From contig NC_087185.1 of assembly GCF_035594125.1 (NCBI RefSeq), positions 9,998,501-10,062,500 of the forward strand: a DNA stretch of 64,000 nt. Reading direction: 5' to 3'. The stretch is from Scylla paramamosain. Its lineage: Eukaryota > Arthropoda > Malacostraca > Decapoda > Portunidae. Positions 1-13,012 of this stretch are shown piece after piece; the stretch's first letter is position 1, and each line of letters begins with the position of its first letter. The translations under genes were made by a program, and so were the position numbers. The notes below the pieces were generated by a model. That model made no database searches, was not told the origin of the DNA, and was given only the letters and a program-made list of their open reading frames with translations.

Positions 1-616
1 GAATACACTTTTTTTTTTTTATGTTTTGTTTCTCTATATAAAGTGCTATTAAAAGGTTTATCATTTTGGCACCTAAGAATCTCAAAAACTCTCGTAATAC
101 ACGTTTCTCGTGATGCCTTTTCGTTTCCTCATATAGGGTAATCTGCATTCATTTTCCGTTTCTATAATACTCAAAATACACGTTTTAGGTGAAGTTATAC
201 TGTTCCTCCATAAATTTTTTTTTTTTTTTTTCTGCATGCGTTTAAAAATCACTAAAAAAAGACTTTTTTGGGTAATATTGTTTTGTTTTCTCAAAGAGTG
301 TGCTCTCCATGATTTTTTGTCGTTTGTTGCCTATCTCGCTCTTAAACACACAAAAGTCACGTTTGTGGTCAAGTCTTTTAATTTCCGCATACAGGAGGCT
401 TTACAAGCATTTTGGCGTTTTGATACCTAACAATATGAATTATACTAAAAAAAAAAAAAATAATAAAAAAGGTTTTTGATTTTATTCTTTTTGTCGATAT
501 AGACACCTATTCATGCGTTTTAGCATTTTCGTACTTAAGAAGCTAAAAAAAAAAAAAACACTCATTATACACGTTTCTCATAATGTCCCTTCCTTTGGCT
601 AGATAAGGTGGTTAGA
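1..616 (+). repeat. 96-bp satellite, forward block
   Basis: This stretch holds degenerate monomers in forward orientation, recognised by words such as AATACACGTTTCTCG, TTTTGGCGTTTT and TACCTAA at roughly 96-bp spacing. It contains several A or T homopolymer runs. There is no gene; the small open frames here are satellite translations. The forward orientation ends near 617, where AGATAAGGTGGTTA is followed by reverse-strand words. Confidence 0.85.
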
Positions 617-832
617 CAGCAAAACACTATGATGCATGGAAAGAACTCTGTATTGCAGTACAAAAATACATTAAAAAACCGTGTCTTTTGAGTGTTTTTG
701 AGGTTTTTATGTATCAAAATGCTAACTGGTATGCAAGACCTCCTTTCTGGAGAAAAGAATAACATTACCAAAAAATGTGCATTTTGACTATTTTTGCGCT
801 CGTTAAGTACAGAAACGGGAAAAATACATGCA
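617..832 (-). repeat. 96-bp satellite, short reverse block
   Basis: About two monomers lie in reverse orientation, shown by ATGCATGGAAAG, GTGTCTTTTGAGTG and ATAACATTACCAAAAA. The block is bounded on the left by a direct orientation switch and on the right by the 5' end of the jockey-like LINE fragment. After that LINE the satellite is forward again. Confidence 0.75.
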
Positions 833-1605
833 AAGCCACAGAACGCCTGACTTCTGATCTTTCTAAAATTTCTGATTGGGGCAGAGCAAACTTGGTATTG
901 TCAATGCCTCAAAAACTCAATTCCTCCATCTATCAACTCGACACAACCTTCCAGACAACTATCCCCTCTTCTTCAATGACACCCAACTGTCCGCCTCTTC
1001 TACACTGAACATCCTCGGTCTGTCCTTTACTTATAATCTGAACTGGAAACTTCACATCTCATCTCTAGCTAAAATAGCTTCTATGAAGTTAGGTGTTCTG
1101 AGACGTCTCCGCCAGTTTTTCTCACCCCCCAGCTGCTAACTCTGTACAAGGGCCTTATCCGTCCATGTATGGAGTATGCTTCACATGTCTGTGGGGGGGT
1201 TCCACTCATACTGCTCTTCTAGACAGGGTGGAATCAAAAGCTTCTCGTCCCATCAACTCCTCTCCTCTAACTGACTGTCTTCAGCCTCTCTCTCACTGTC
1301 GCAATGTTGCATATCTAGCTGTCTTCTACCGCTATTTTCATGCTAACTGCTCTTCTGATCTTGCTAACTGCATGCCTCCCCTCCTCCCGCGGCCTCGCTA
1401 CACAAGACTTTCTTCTTTCTCTCACCCCTATTCTGTCCACCTCTCTAACGCAAGAGTTAACCAGTATTCTCAATCATTCATCCCTTTCTCTGGTAAACTC
1501 TGGAACTCCCTGCCTGCTTCTGTATTTCCACCTTCCTATGAATTGAATTCCTTCAAGAGGGAGGTTTCAAGATACTTATCCACCAATTTTTTACCACTGC
1601 TTTGA
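833..1605 (+). pseudogene. broken reverse transcriptase C-terminal region (jockey-like)
   Basis: The frame reads ERLTSDLSKISDWGRANLV, then shifts near 901 into a segment containing [19 protein letters not shown] and LGVLRRLRQFF. It shifts back near 1,125-1,165 into LLDRVESKASRPINSS, AVFYRYFHANCSSDLANC and FIPFSGKLWNSLPASVFPP, ending at a stop at 1,603-1,605. The order (post-catalytic RT segment, a segment with the LYKGLIRPCMEY word, DRVESKA, LWNSLP near the C-terminus) is typical of jockey-superfamily reverse transcriptases. Compared with the 60-kb copy there is one base missing near 901 and one C missing in the C-run at 1,125-1,130. The catalytic FADD-type box is absent, so the fragment cannot encode an active enzyme. 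Confidence 0.85.
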
Positions 1606-1663
1606 CCCTTGTATGGGACTGGCATTTCAGTGGGCATTTTTTTTATTAGATTTTTGTTGCCCT
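833..1663 (+). mobile_element. jockey-like non-LTR retrotransposon fragment, copy 1
   Basis: This is a 5'-truncated LINE fragment with balanced base composition that interrupts the AT-rich satellite. It encodes the C-terminal part of a reverse transcriptase, downstream of the catalytic motifs, followed by a short 3' UTR. Its match is the reverse-strand copy at 60,040-60,940, and shared sequence begins at GCCACAGAACGCC in both. Copy 1 stops at GTTGCCCT and lacks the last ~45 bp and the A-rich (AAAATA-type) tail present in copy 2, so it is also 3'-truncated. Clade assignment within the jockey/I group is from memory of the protein style and is uncertain. Confidence 0.85.
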
Positions 1664-1815
1664 AAAAATTGTTGTTTCTAAAAATTTGTTTCCTTTCCTC
1701 ATATATGGTTTATTGCATGCATTTTGGCGTTTTCATACCTAACAATGTGAAATACACTCAAAATACACGTTTTTTGCAAGGTTGCTCTATTCCTTCATAC
1801 AAAATGCTATTCATG

Positions 1816-1839
1816 TTTTTTTTTTTTTTTTTTTTTTTT
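1816..1839 (+). repeat. T24 homopolymer
   Basis: An uninterrupted run of 24 T in the M4 monomer, at the point where the consensus has a short T run before GCGTTTTGG. Confidence 0.95.
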
Positions 1840-2808
1840 GCGTTTTGGTGCCTAAGAAACTCAAAATACTTATAACGCATGTCTTTGGTAATTTTGATTT
1901 TGGCTCTTTATATAGAGCATTTTGCATGAATTATTTGATTATTTTTTTTTTAATATTGTTCTGTTTTCCCAAATAGGATGATTTACTTGCTTTTTATTGT
2001 TTTTGACCCTCGCAATATCATAAACACACATACTTTTCTGGAAATCTCTTTCCCTTTCCCCATATAAGGTGGTTTTGCATTCATTTTGGCAGTTTGGTAT
2101 ATAACAATGTGAAATGCACCCAAAATACACGTTTTTGGTAATGTTCTTCTTTTTGTCACTATAGAATGCTATTAATTCCTTTTACATTTTGTAACCTAAG
2201 ACGCTCAAAAACACTGATAATGAGCGTTTCTCGTAACGTTCTTTCGTTTCCCATATAGCATAGTTTCCATGTATTTTACGTAAGAAGTTCAAAACACCTA
2301 AAATACTTGTGTTTAGTAATGTTATTCTCTTTCTCCATAAACGGTGCTTTGCATGTGTTTGAACGTTTTGGTACGTAAGTAGCTAAAAAGACTTTAAGGG
2401 CACGTTTTTTTTTTTTACTTGTTTTTGTTTCCCTATATAGGATGCTTTCCTTTCCTTTTTCGCATTTTTTCCTAACACCCTCATTAACACTCAAAAGACA
2501 CGTTTCTAGTAATGTCGATACTTTTACCCATATATGGGGCTTTACCTGCATCTTAGCGTTTTCGCATCTAGCAATGTGAAACACTGAAAATACTCGTTTT
2601 TGATAATGTTATTCTGTTTCTCAGTATAGAGTGCTCTTTAGGAATTTTAGCGTTTTCGTACCGAAGAATTAAAAAAAAAAAAACGTATAAGACACGTTTC
2701 TCGTAATGTCTTTTCGTTTCCCAATTTCGGGACTTTCCATGCATTTTGGCGTTTTTTACGTTACAAGCTCAAAAACACTCAAAATGCTTGTTTCTCGTAA
2801 AAAAAAAA

Positions 2809-2855
2809 TTTTTGTCAAAAAAAAGGGTGTTTTTTTGTCAAAAAAAAGGGCGTTT
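2809..2855 (+). repeat. 23-bp tandem duplication inside a satellite monomer
   Basis: The word GTCAAAAAAAAGGG occurs at 2,814-2,827 and again at 2,837-2,850, a period of 23 bp. It lies in a monomer that otherwise continues with CGTTTTAGCGTTTTGG. This is a small local slippage-type duplication. Confidence 0.8.
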
Positions 2856-5800
2856 TAGCGTTTTGGTGCGTAAGAAATTGAAAAAAATTAAAAGACACTT
2901 TTTGGTAATGTTTTCTACTTGCATATATGGCACTTTCCATACTTTTTAGCGTTTTTGTGCCTAACATGCACAAAAACACGCAAAAGATGCGTTTTTTTTT
3001 CTTTTTTAATATACCGATTTTCTATGCATTTTGTCGTTTTGTTATCTAATAATGTGAAAAAAACACTCAATTTTACGTTTTTTTTTTTTGTAATATTGTT
3101 GTTTCTAAATATAGAGTGGTATCAAAAACGTTTTCACTTTTTAGTACATAACATGTTGAAGAACAATCATAATACACGTTAATCTATATGAAAGAAAAAA
3201 AAAAGCCATTACGGCTTTTTTTTTCATCCATACAGAGTATTTTCTATTTGCTGCAGTTTCCTACGTAAGAAACTGAAAAAAAAAACACTAAATACTTGTT
3301 TTTGGTAATGTTATTATATTTCTTTATAAAGTGTGTTTTCCATCCGATTTGTCGTTTTGATACGTAACAAGTTCCAAACTCTCAAAGATAATTTTTTCGG
3401 AATGTTGTTTTCCATACGCATACAGAGTGATTTCCATGCTGTTTAGCATTTTGCTGTCTAACACGCTCAAAAACACTCGAAAGACACGTTTCTGATAATG
3501 TAGTTTCGTTTTGCATTTTGGCGTTTTGGTACCTTATAATATATAAACACTCAAAATACGTTTTTATATATTTTATTATATTTCTCTATATACAGTGATA
3601 TTTATGCGTTTTAGCGTTTTGATAGCTAAGAAGCTAAAAAAAAAACTCTCTTAATACCTATGTTTCGTTATGTCTTTTCGTTTTCCTATAAAGAGTGGTT
3701 TGCATTGCATTTTTTTATACGTAACAAGCTCAGAAACAAAATAAAAAAAATTCGTAAAGGTGTATACTGTTTCTCCATAATGGATATTTTTCATGGTTTT
3801 CATGGGTTTGGTACATAAATACCCGAAAAACACTGAAAAGTGACTTTTTTGCAACATTGTTTTCTTTTACGCGCTTTTTATCGTTTTGGTGCCTAGAACG
3901 CTCATAAACACTCAAAAGACACATTTCTGGTAATCTCAATTCCTTTTCTCACATAGAGAATTTTACATGTATTTTGGCATTTTGATATCTAACTGTGAAA
4001 TACACTCAAAATACATGTTTTTTGTCATGATAATATGTTTCTCCATATAGACTCATATTATTACTTTTTTATCCTTAAAAACACCAATAATACACGTTTG
4101 TCTTATTTTTTTTTTCCATATCAGGTACTTTACGTGCGTTTTTTTTTCGTTTTTTTGTACATAAGCTGAAAAACACAAAATAGTTGTTTTAAGTAATATT
4201 ATTCTATTTCTCTAAAAAAGGTTGTTTTACTATGTATTTTAGTCAAAAAACACTGGAAACACGCTTTTATGTAAAATTTTTTATCCCATATGATAGGTTT
4301 TCAATGCATTTTGGCGTTTTGATAATTATTGGGAAAACACTAAAAAATACATGTTTTTGGAATTCTTTTCTGTTCCTCGATATAATGCGTTTTAGGATTT
4401 TTTTTTACTTAAGAAGCTAAAAAAAACACTCATAATACACATCTCTCGTAAAGTCCTTTAGTTTCTCCATATATGATCCTTTGCATCCATTTTAGTGTTT
4501 TTGTGCGTAACATGCTAAAAAAAAAAAACTTTTTTTTTTTGTAATGTCATTCTGTTTCTCCATAAAGGGTCTTTTTAAATACGTTTTAGCGTTTTTGGTA
4601 GGTAAGCTGCAAACACTCAAAAGACATGCTTTTGGTAATGTTTTTTTTTTATTTTCTTTATTCTCATATTGGGTGATTTCCATGTTTTTTCTTTTTTTTC
4701 TTTTTAGCGTTTTAGTGCCTAACATGAATAAAAAAAAAACACGCAAATGATATGTTTCTTGGAATGTCGTTTTGTTTCCCTTTATAAGTACTTTTCCATG
4801 CATTTTCCTAAGTAAGAAGCTCAAAACACTAGTTTTTGGTAAAATTACGCTGTTTCTCGACGCAGGGTTTTTTTTTACATTGTTTTCAGCGTTTTGGTAC
4901 ATATCTAGCTCGAAAACACTAAAAAGAGACGTTTTTGGTAATATTGTTATATTTTACCATATACGGTTCTTCCCATGCTTTTTTTTTTTATCGTTTTGGT
5001 GCCTAAAACGCTCATAAAAACCCTCTAAAGACACATTTCTGAAAATCTTGTTTCCTTTCCCCAATACAGGGTGCTTTGCATGCATTTTAGGGTTTTGATA
5101 CCTAACTGTGAAATGTACTCAAAATACACGTTATTGGTCATGATATTGTGTTTCTCCACATATTGATGCGTTTCATTGTTTAGGTACCTATGAAGCTCAA
5201 AAACACCCATAATACACGTTTCTCGTAATGTCTTTTCGTTACCCATTATAAAGTACTTTGGATGCATTGTGGGCGTTTTTTGTACGTAACAAGCTAAAAA
5301 CACTCAAAAATACTTGTTTTTGTTATTGTTACTCCGTTTCTCCATAAAGTGAGTTTTTGCATACATTTTATCGTTTTGGTAGGTAAGTCAAAAACTCTCA
5401 AAAATACACTTTTCCTGTAAAGTTCTTTCCTCATTTGGTCGGCTTTGGAAGCATTTTGGCGTTTGGTACCTAATAATGGAAACAAAAAAAACATTAAAAT
5501 AACGCGTTCTTGGTGATGTTTCTCGATATAGAGAGTTGTTTCTGCATTTTACCATTTTAGTAAGGGAAGAAGCTCAAAAGCTCTCACAATACACGTTTCC
5601 TGTTGTCGTTTTCCTATATAAAGTGATTTTCATGCGTTTTGTCATTTTTGTACGCAGCAAGCTCAAAAACATTCCAAACATACGTTTTTTGGTAAAGTTA
5701 TGATGTTTTTCCACACACACACAAAAAAAAATGCATTCTTTTCAGAGTTTTGGTACATAAGTTTGATAGAATATTGTTTTGTTAGAATACAATATTTTTT

Positions 5801-6024
5801 TTTTTTATCGTTTAGAGGCTCAAAATACAAGTTTCTGAAAGTATTTTTTTTTCCTCATATATAGAGTGTATTAAAGAGTTTTCGCGTCTTCGTACCTAAG
5901 GAAATCAAGAACACTCATAATGCTCTTTCCTCGCAATGTCATTTCGATTCTTCATAGGAAATACTTTGCATTGCATGCATTTTGGCGTTTTTCTACGTAA
6001 AAAGCTCAAAGACACTCAAAATAG

Positions 6025-6061
6025 TTTTTTTTTTTTTTTTTTTTTTTTTGTTTTTTTTTTT
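6025..6061 (+). repeat. long T tract (25 T, G, 11 T)
   Basis: A 37-bp T tract with one G interruption, located in the M5-M1 junction where the consensus has GTTTTTGGTAAT. Confidence 0.95.
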
Positions 6062-9000
6062 GTAATGTTATCATGAAAGGTCTTTTGCATATGATTTTGG
6101 ATTTTGGTAGGTGAAAAGCTCAAAAGTACATTTTTTTTTTTGTAATGGTATTTTGATTTTCTTTTTAGGGTGCTTTCCATGCTTTTTTTTGGTGTGTGTG
6201 TTTTCGTACCTAGCACGCTCATAAAAACTCAAAAGACACGTTTCTGTAATTTTCGTTTCTTTTCCCATATAGAGTTCTTTGCATACATTTTGGCGTTATG
6301 GTAACTAACAATGTGAAAAACACAATTTTTCGTCGCTATTTTTCTCCATATAGAGTGGTTTTCATGTGTTTTTTACGCGTTTTGGTAAATAAAAATCTCA
6401 AAAATACTCATAATACACTTTTTTCGTACTGTCTTTTTGTTTCCATATAGGTTAATTTCATGATCTTGGCATTTTTCTACGTATGAAACACAAAAACACT
6501 TAATATACACGATTTTTTTTGGGGGTAAATTTATACATTTCTTTTTTATTACATACGTTTTAGCGGTTTAGTACGTAACTTTACAAACAATGAAAAGACA
6601 CGTTTTTGGTAATGTTATTTTGTTTTCATAAACACTAAAAAGACATTTCTTAAAATATCGTTAACTTTGCCAAATATAGGGTGCTTTGCATGCATTTTGG
6701 CGTTTTGTCACTTCAAAATATGAAATGCACTTAAAATACACGTTTTTGATAATGTTGTTCTGTTTCTTTCTTTATAGAGTCCTACTCATGCAAATCTGAA
6801 AAAAAAACACTCAATACAAGTTTCTCGTTATGCCTTTTCCATTCCCTATTGCATTGTACATTGCATGCATATTGACCTAATATGCAGAAAAAGACACAAA
6901 ATTTTTATTTATTTTTTTTTTTGGTAATGGTAATGTTTCTACAGTTTTTTTTCATGCGTTTTATCGTTTTGTTACCTAAATAGCTGAAAACAAACTCAAA
7001 ATGTACAATATTAGTAATATTGTACAATTATTAGTAATGTTGTTTTTCCATATAAGGTGTATTCCATTCTTTTTAGCATTTTCGTGCCTAACATGCACAA
7101 AAACACACACACACAAAAAAAAAAACATTTCTTGTAATGTTGCTTCGTTCCTGAATATAAAGAGTTTTGCATCCATTTTGTCGTTTTCATATCTTACAAT
7201 ACGAAAAACAATTAAAATACACGTTTTTAGTAATGTTATTATGTTTCTGAATAGGAAGTGTTATTCTTGCTTTTCCTCATTTTTGGTACCTAAAAGGCTG
7301 AAAACATCCATTATACATGTTTTTTCGTAATGCATTTTTCTTTCCCCATATAGAATAATTTGTATGCGTTTCTGAGTTTTCCAAGTAACAAGCCGAAAAC
7401 ACTCAGAACACTTTTTTTTTATGTTATTCTGTTTCTCCATAAAAGGTGTTTTGCATGAGTTTTAGCGTAAAAAGTAAAAACAAAACTCTCAAAAGACTCG
7501 TTTTTCGTAACGTTTTGCATTCCGCTATAAGGTAATTTTCCATGCTTTTTAGCGTTTTGTTGCCTAACGTGCTGAAAGACACATAAATACACGTTTTTCG
7601 TTTCTTGTAATCACGTTTCATTTTCGTATATAAAGGCTTTTCAGGTATTTTGGTAATGTAAAAAGCACTCAAAATGCGTGTTTTTAGTAATATCGTTCTG
7701 TTTCTCCATATATAGTTGTATTATCGCCTTTTTCCGTTTTGGTACCTAAGAAGCTTAAAAACACTTTCTCGTAATGTCTTTTCGTTTCATCACAGAGAGT
7801 ACTTTGCACGGTTTTTTTTCTTTTTTGTACGTAACAAACTCAGAAAACAATTGAAATACAAGTTTAAATAAAGTTATTGTGTTTCTGAATAAAGCATATT
7901 TATATGCGTTTTAGCTTTTGGAAACGTAAGTAGCTCACAAACACTGAAAAGAGACATTTTTTGTAATGTTTTGTTTTCCCACATATAGTGGACATACAAA
8001 GCGTTTTCGCTTTTATCGTTTTGGTGCCTAGCACGCTCATCAACATTGGAAACACACTTCTGGAAAACTCGTTTCGCCATTTAGGGTGCATTACATAGAC
8101 AATGGCGTTTTGGTACCAAACAATGTGAAATATACTTAAAATACACGCTTTTGGTAATGTTGTTTTGTTTCTCCAAAGAGATCGCTAGTCATGCGATCTC
8201 TCGTTTTTGTACCTAAGAAGCCCAAAAAAAACACTCTTAAGAAATGGTTCTCGCAATGCCCTTTCGTCTAAACATATAGGGAATTTTGGATGCATTTTGC
8301 CGGTTTTGTACGTAAAAAACCTGAAAACAGTCAAAATACTTTTTGGTAAAATTATTTTGTTTCACCATGAACTGTGTTTTATATGGGTTTTATCGTTTCA
8401 GTACGTAAGAAGATCGAAAACACTCAAAAGACATGTACGTAACGTTGTTTTGTATTCTTATATAAGGTGATTTCCATGCTTTTAAGCGTGTTGGTGCCTA
8501 ACACACTCAAAAGCACTGAAAAGACACGTTTCTGGTAATGCTGGTTCGTTTCCCCATATATGAACCTTCCTTGCCTCGTGCTGTTTTGCTACCTAATAAT
8601 GTGAGAAAACACTCAAAATACACGTTTTTGGTAATGTTGTTAGTTTTTCGACATAGAGTACTATTCATTTGTTTTAGGATTTTGGTACCTAAGAAGATAA
8701 AAAAAAAAAAAACTCATAATACACGCTTCTCGTAATTTCTCGTTTCCCCGTATAGAGTAAATTGCATTCATTTTTACTTTTCAACGTAACAAGCTCAAAA
8801 CATTTAAAAAACATATTTTTTGATAAAGTTATTGTGTTTATGAAGGATGTTTTTGCATGTAATTTAGAGTTTTGGTACGTAAGAAGCTGAAAAACACTCA
8901 TAAGATACGTTTTTTTTTGTAATGTTTTGAATTTTAATACATAGTGATTTTAAGCACCTTGGTGCCTTACATGCTCAGAAACCCTCAAAGCACTATTTTT

Positions 9001-9112
9001 TTTTTTTCTGAAAAATGTCGTTTCCTTTCCTATTATAAAGGGCTTTGCATGCATTTTGGCGTTTTGGCGGGTAACAATGTGAAACACACTCAAAATGCAT
9101 GATTTCTCTATT

Positions 9113-12100
9113 TCGAAAAATAAAACAACATTATATTAATCGTGCCTTTTAAGTCTTTTCATCTTTTTACGTACCAAAACGCTAAAACGCATGCAAAAAA
9201 CTTTAATGTAGAAACAGAATAATATTATCAAAATCATAATTTAATTTTTTTTTTTTTTATATAGCTTGTTACGTAGAAAAAGCAAAAATGCATGCAAAGT
9301 ACCCTATATAAGGAAACAAAAAGACTTTATGAGAAACTTGTATTATGAGTATTTTGAGGTTCTTAGGTACCAAAATGTTAAAGTGCATGGATAACACTCT
9401 ATATGGAGAAACAGAAAAGCATTATCGAAAACTTGTATCTCGACTGTATTTCATATTGTTAGGCAACAAATCACCAAAAGCATGCAAAGTGATATTTCCA
9501 GAAACGTGTCTTTTTGAGTGTTTATGAGCGTGCTAAGCACCAAAACCCTAAAATGTATGTAAGCATCCTGTATGAGTAAACAAAATAATATAACTACATA
9601 CATCTCTTTTCAGTGTTTTTTGAGGTATGTACCAAAGTGTATGCAAAAAAAAAAAAAACGTATGGAGGAATACTAAAAAAATTACAAAAGAAACGTGTTT
9701 TTAGTGCTTTTAAATTCAATACGTAGAAAACGCCAAAATGCATGTAAATTACCCTATATCTGGTAACGAAAATATATTCCAAGAAACGTGTTTTTTAGTG
9801 TTTTTGAGCTTCTTTGGTACCAAAACGAGAAAAAGTATGCATAGCACCTTATATAGAGAAACATAATAAGATAACCAAAAATTGGTATTTTGAGTGATTT
9901 TTCACATTGTTAGATACCAAAACGCCAAAATGTACGGAAAGTACCTTATATCGGGATAGGAAACGAGATTTCAAGAAACGGGTCCTTTGTGTGTTTGTGA
10001 GCGTGCTAGGCACAAAAATGCTAAAAAAAAAAAAACCGTAAAACAAATATTAATGAAACATCTTCTGAGAGTTTCTGAGCTACTTACGTCGTAAAATGAT
10101 AAAACGCATGCATATGCTTTATGGAAAAACAAAATAACTTTAGCAAAAAACTTGTATTTTTTTCAGCTTTTTACGTACAAAAACGCTGAATTGAGTGGAA
10201 AATAGTTTATAAGGGGAAACGAAAGAACTTTACGAGAAACGTGTATTATGATTGTTTTTGAGCTTCTTAGGTACCAAACCAGAAAAAAATGTATGAATAT
10301 CACACTATATAAAAGAAACATAAATTATTATAAAAAAACTTCTATTTTGAATGTTTTTAACATTGTTAGGTATCAAAACGGCGAAGTGCATGGAAATATC
10401 CCTATAAGGTGAAACAGAACTACGTTTCCAGAATCATATATTTTCAGTGTTTTTAACGTATTAGCAAAGAAAATGGTTTAAAAAAAAACAACAACGAAAA
10501 AAAAATCCTTATGGAAAATAAGTATCGAGTGTTTTTGAGTTATTTTTTACGTCAAAAACACCAAAATGCATACAAACTATCCTATATGGGGAACCGAAAC
10601 GACATTACAAGAAACGTTTATTATCATTTTTTTTTTTTTTTTTTTAGCTTCTTAGGTGCCAAAACGTTAAAACGCATGAATAGCGCTTTATTTGGAGAAA
10701 AAGATTAATACCAAAAACGTGTATTTTAAGTGTATTTCACATTATTAGGAGATATAACAGCGAAATGCATGCAAAGCACTCGATATGGAGAAACGAAAAG
10801 TCTTTATGAGAAATCTGTTTTTTGAACTTCTTAAGTACCAAACTCTAAAACGCATGAATAGCATTCTATATGAAAAAAAAAACAACAAAAAAAAACAGAA
10901 CAATAGTACCAAAAATCGTGTCTTTTGAGTGTTTTTTTTCAGTATCTTACGTACCAAAAACGCAAAAAACGCATGCAAAACACAATTTATGGAGAAAAAA
11001 GACTAATATTACCAAAAACAATTTTTTTTTTAGTGTTTTGTGAGCTTAGGTGGAAAAACGCCACCTTAGGTACGAAAATTTTATATGGAGAAACGAAAAG
11101 TCATTACAAGAAACGTGTGTTATGAATGTTTTTGAGCTTCTTAGGTACCAAAACGCAATAAACCATGAATAACATTCTATATGAAGATACAAAACAACAT
11201 CACCGAATACGTGTTTTGAGTGCTTTTTTTTTCACATTCATAGATACCAAAACACCAAAATGCATCCAACGATCCCTATATAGGGAAAAGAAATTAAATT
11301 TCTAGTAACGTGTCTTTTATGAGTTTATTAGCGTGTTAAGTACCAAAACGAAAAAAAATAAAATAAATAAATAAAAAAAAAACACCCTATATGGATAACA
11401 AAACGCCACCGAAACCGTCTCTTTTCAGGTAATTACGTATCATAATGCTAAAACGCATGCAAAAAAAAAAAAACACATTTATGGCGAAACATTATATATT
11501 TGCGAAAAAAAAATGTTTTTTGAGTTTGTTACAAAAACGACAAAATGCACACAAAGTACACTATGGGAAACGAAAGGGCATTACCTGAAACGTGTATTAT
11601 TAGTGCTTTTGAGCTTCTTAGGTACCAAAATGTTAAAAGGCATTAATAGCACTCTATGGAAAAAAAAAAAAACATTACCAAAAACTTGTGTTTTATGTGT
11701 ATTACACATTATTAGGTGCCAAAAAGCCAAAAAAACAGGAAAAATAGGCTATAGTTAAGAAAGAAAATGATATTTCGTGAAACGTGTCGGTTGAGTGTTT
11801 ATGATCGTGTTAGGCACCAAAATGCTTTTGAGCTACTTATATACCAAAAAGCTAAAACGCACGTGAAACATGATTTATGGAGAAACACAATAAAATTACG
11901 AAAAACAAGTATTTTAAGGGTTTTCAGTTTGTTACCTACGAAAACGCCAAAATGCATGCAAAGTACCTAATATTAGGAAACGAAAAGACATTACAAGAAA
12001 AGTGTATTATCAGTGTTTTTAAGCTTTTTATGTATTTTAAGTGTTTATGAGCGTGTTAGGAACAAAAACGCTAAAAGGCATGGAAAAGTTCCTCTATGGG

Positions 12101-13012
12101 GAAAGCAAAACAACATTTCTAAAAACGTGTGTTTGGTGTGTTTTGAGCTATTTATGTACAAAAACCATAAAACGAATGGAAAACACCCTTTTAAATAGAA
12201 AGAGAATAACCTTAACAAAAACAAGTATTTAAATGTTTTTGAGCTTGTTACGTACAAAATCGCCAAAATGCATGCAAAGAATGAGGAAATGAAAAGGCAT
12301 TGCGAGAAACGTGTGTTATGAGTGTTTTTGAGTTTCCTGTCTACGAAAACGCGAAAACCCTGTAATAACACTCTAAATGGAGAAACAGAACAACATCAAA
12401 AGAAAAAAACAAACGTGTTTTGTGTATTCTTTTACACTGTTAAGTAATTAAATGCATAAATACATGTAAGGTACCCTATATGAGGAAAAAAAAAAAAAAA
12501 AGACATTTTCAGGAACATGTTTTTTGAGTGATTATGATCTTGTTAAGTACCAAAATGCAAAAATGCATGTAAACACTCTTCATATAGAAAACATGATAAT
12601 ATTACTGAAACCAAGTATTTCGAAAGTTTTTGAGCTTATTACGTAGAAAAACGCCAAAATGCTTGATACACGATCTGAGGAAACAAAAACACATCACGAG
12701 AAACTTGTGTCATGAGTGTTTTTTTTCAGTTTCTTAGGTATTAAAAACGCTAAAATGCCTAAATATATGGAGAAAATTAACATTATAAAAAACTTACATT
12801 TTGAGTGTATTTCACATGGTTAGGTACCAAAATGCCAAAATGTACGCAAAGCACACTTTATAGGAAAATGAAACGATATATCCAGAAATGTGTTTTTTGA
12901 CTGTTTATGAGCGTGTTAGGCACCAAAACGGTAAAAATAAGCATGAAAAGTACCCTATATGGAAAAAAGAAACATCATTACCAAAAACGTTTCTCTTCGG
13001 TCTTTTTGAGCG
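9113..13012 (-). repeat. 96-bp satellite, reverse block
   Basis: Monomers are in reverse orientation: TACGTACCAAAACGCTAAAA, GCATGCAAAG, GAGAAACAGAATAACATTACC. The left switch is at about 9,110, next to TATTTCGAAAAATA. The right switch is at about 13,012, where TTTTTGAGCG passes directly into AAATACACTCAAAATA. The matching block in copy 2 is 38,906-43,210. No gene is seen. Confidence 0.9.

Larger units (their letters stand above)
1664..9112 (+). repeat. 96-bp satellite, forward block
   Basis: A continuous run of forward monomers showing the M4-M5-M1-M2-M3 cycle, with many homopolymer expansions and small indels. M1 starts (GTTATTCT...TCCATAAA) can be seen near 2,318, 4,545 and 5,325. From about 6,381 onward the sequence is the start of tandem-duplication copy 1 and matches 36,199 onward. 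No gene is seen in this stretch. Confidence 0.9.

Noticed and set aside
2060..2069. CArG-box-like word CCATATAAGG (also at 7,048 and 36,857)
   Set aside because: It is a one-base variant of the monomer word CCATATAGGG and occurs without any gene nearby, so it gives no support for a regulatory site.
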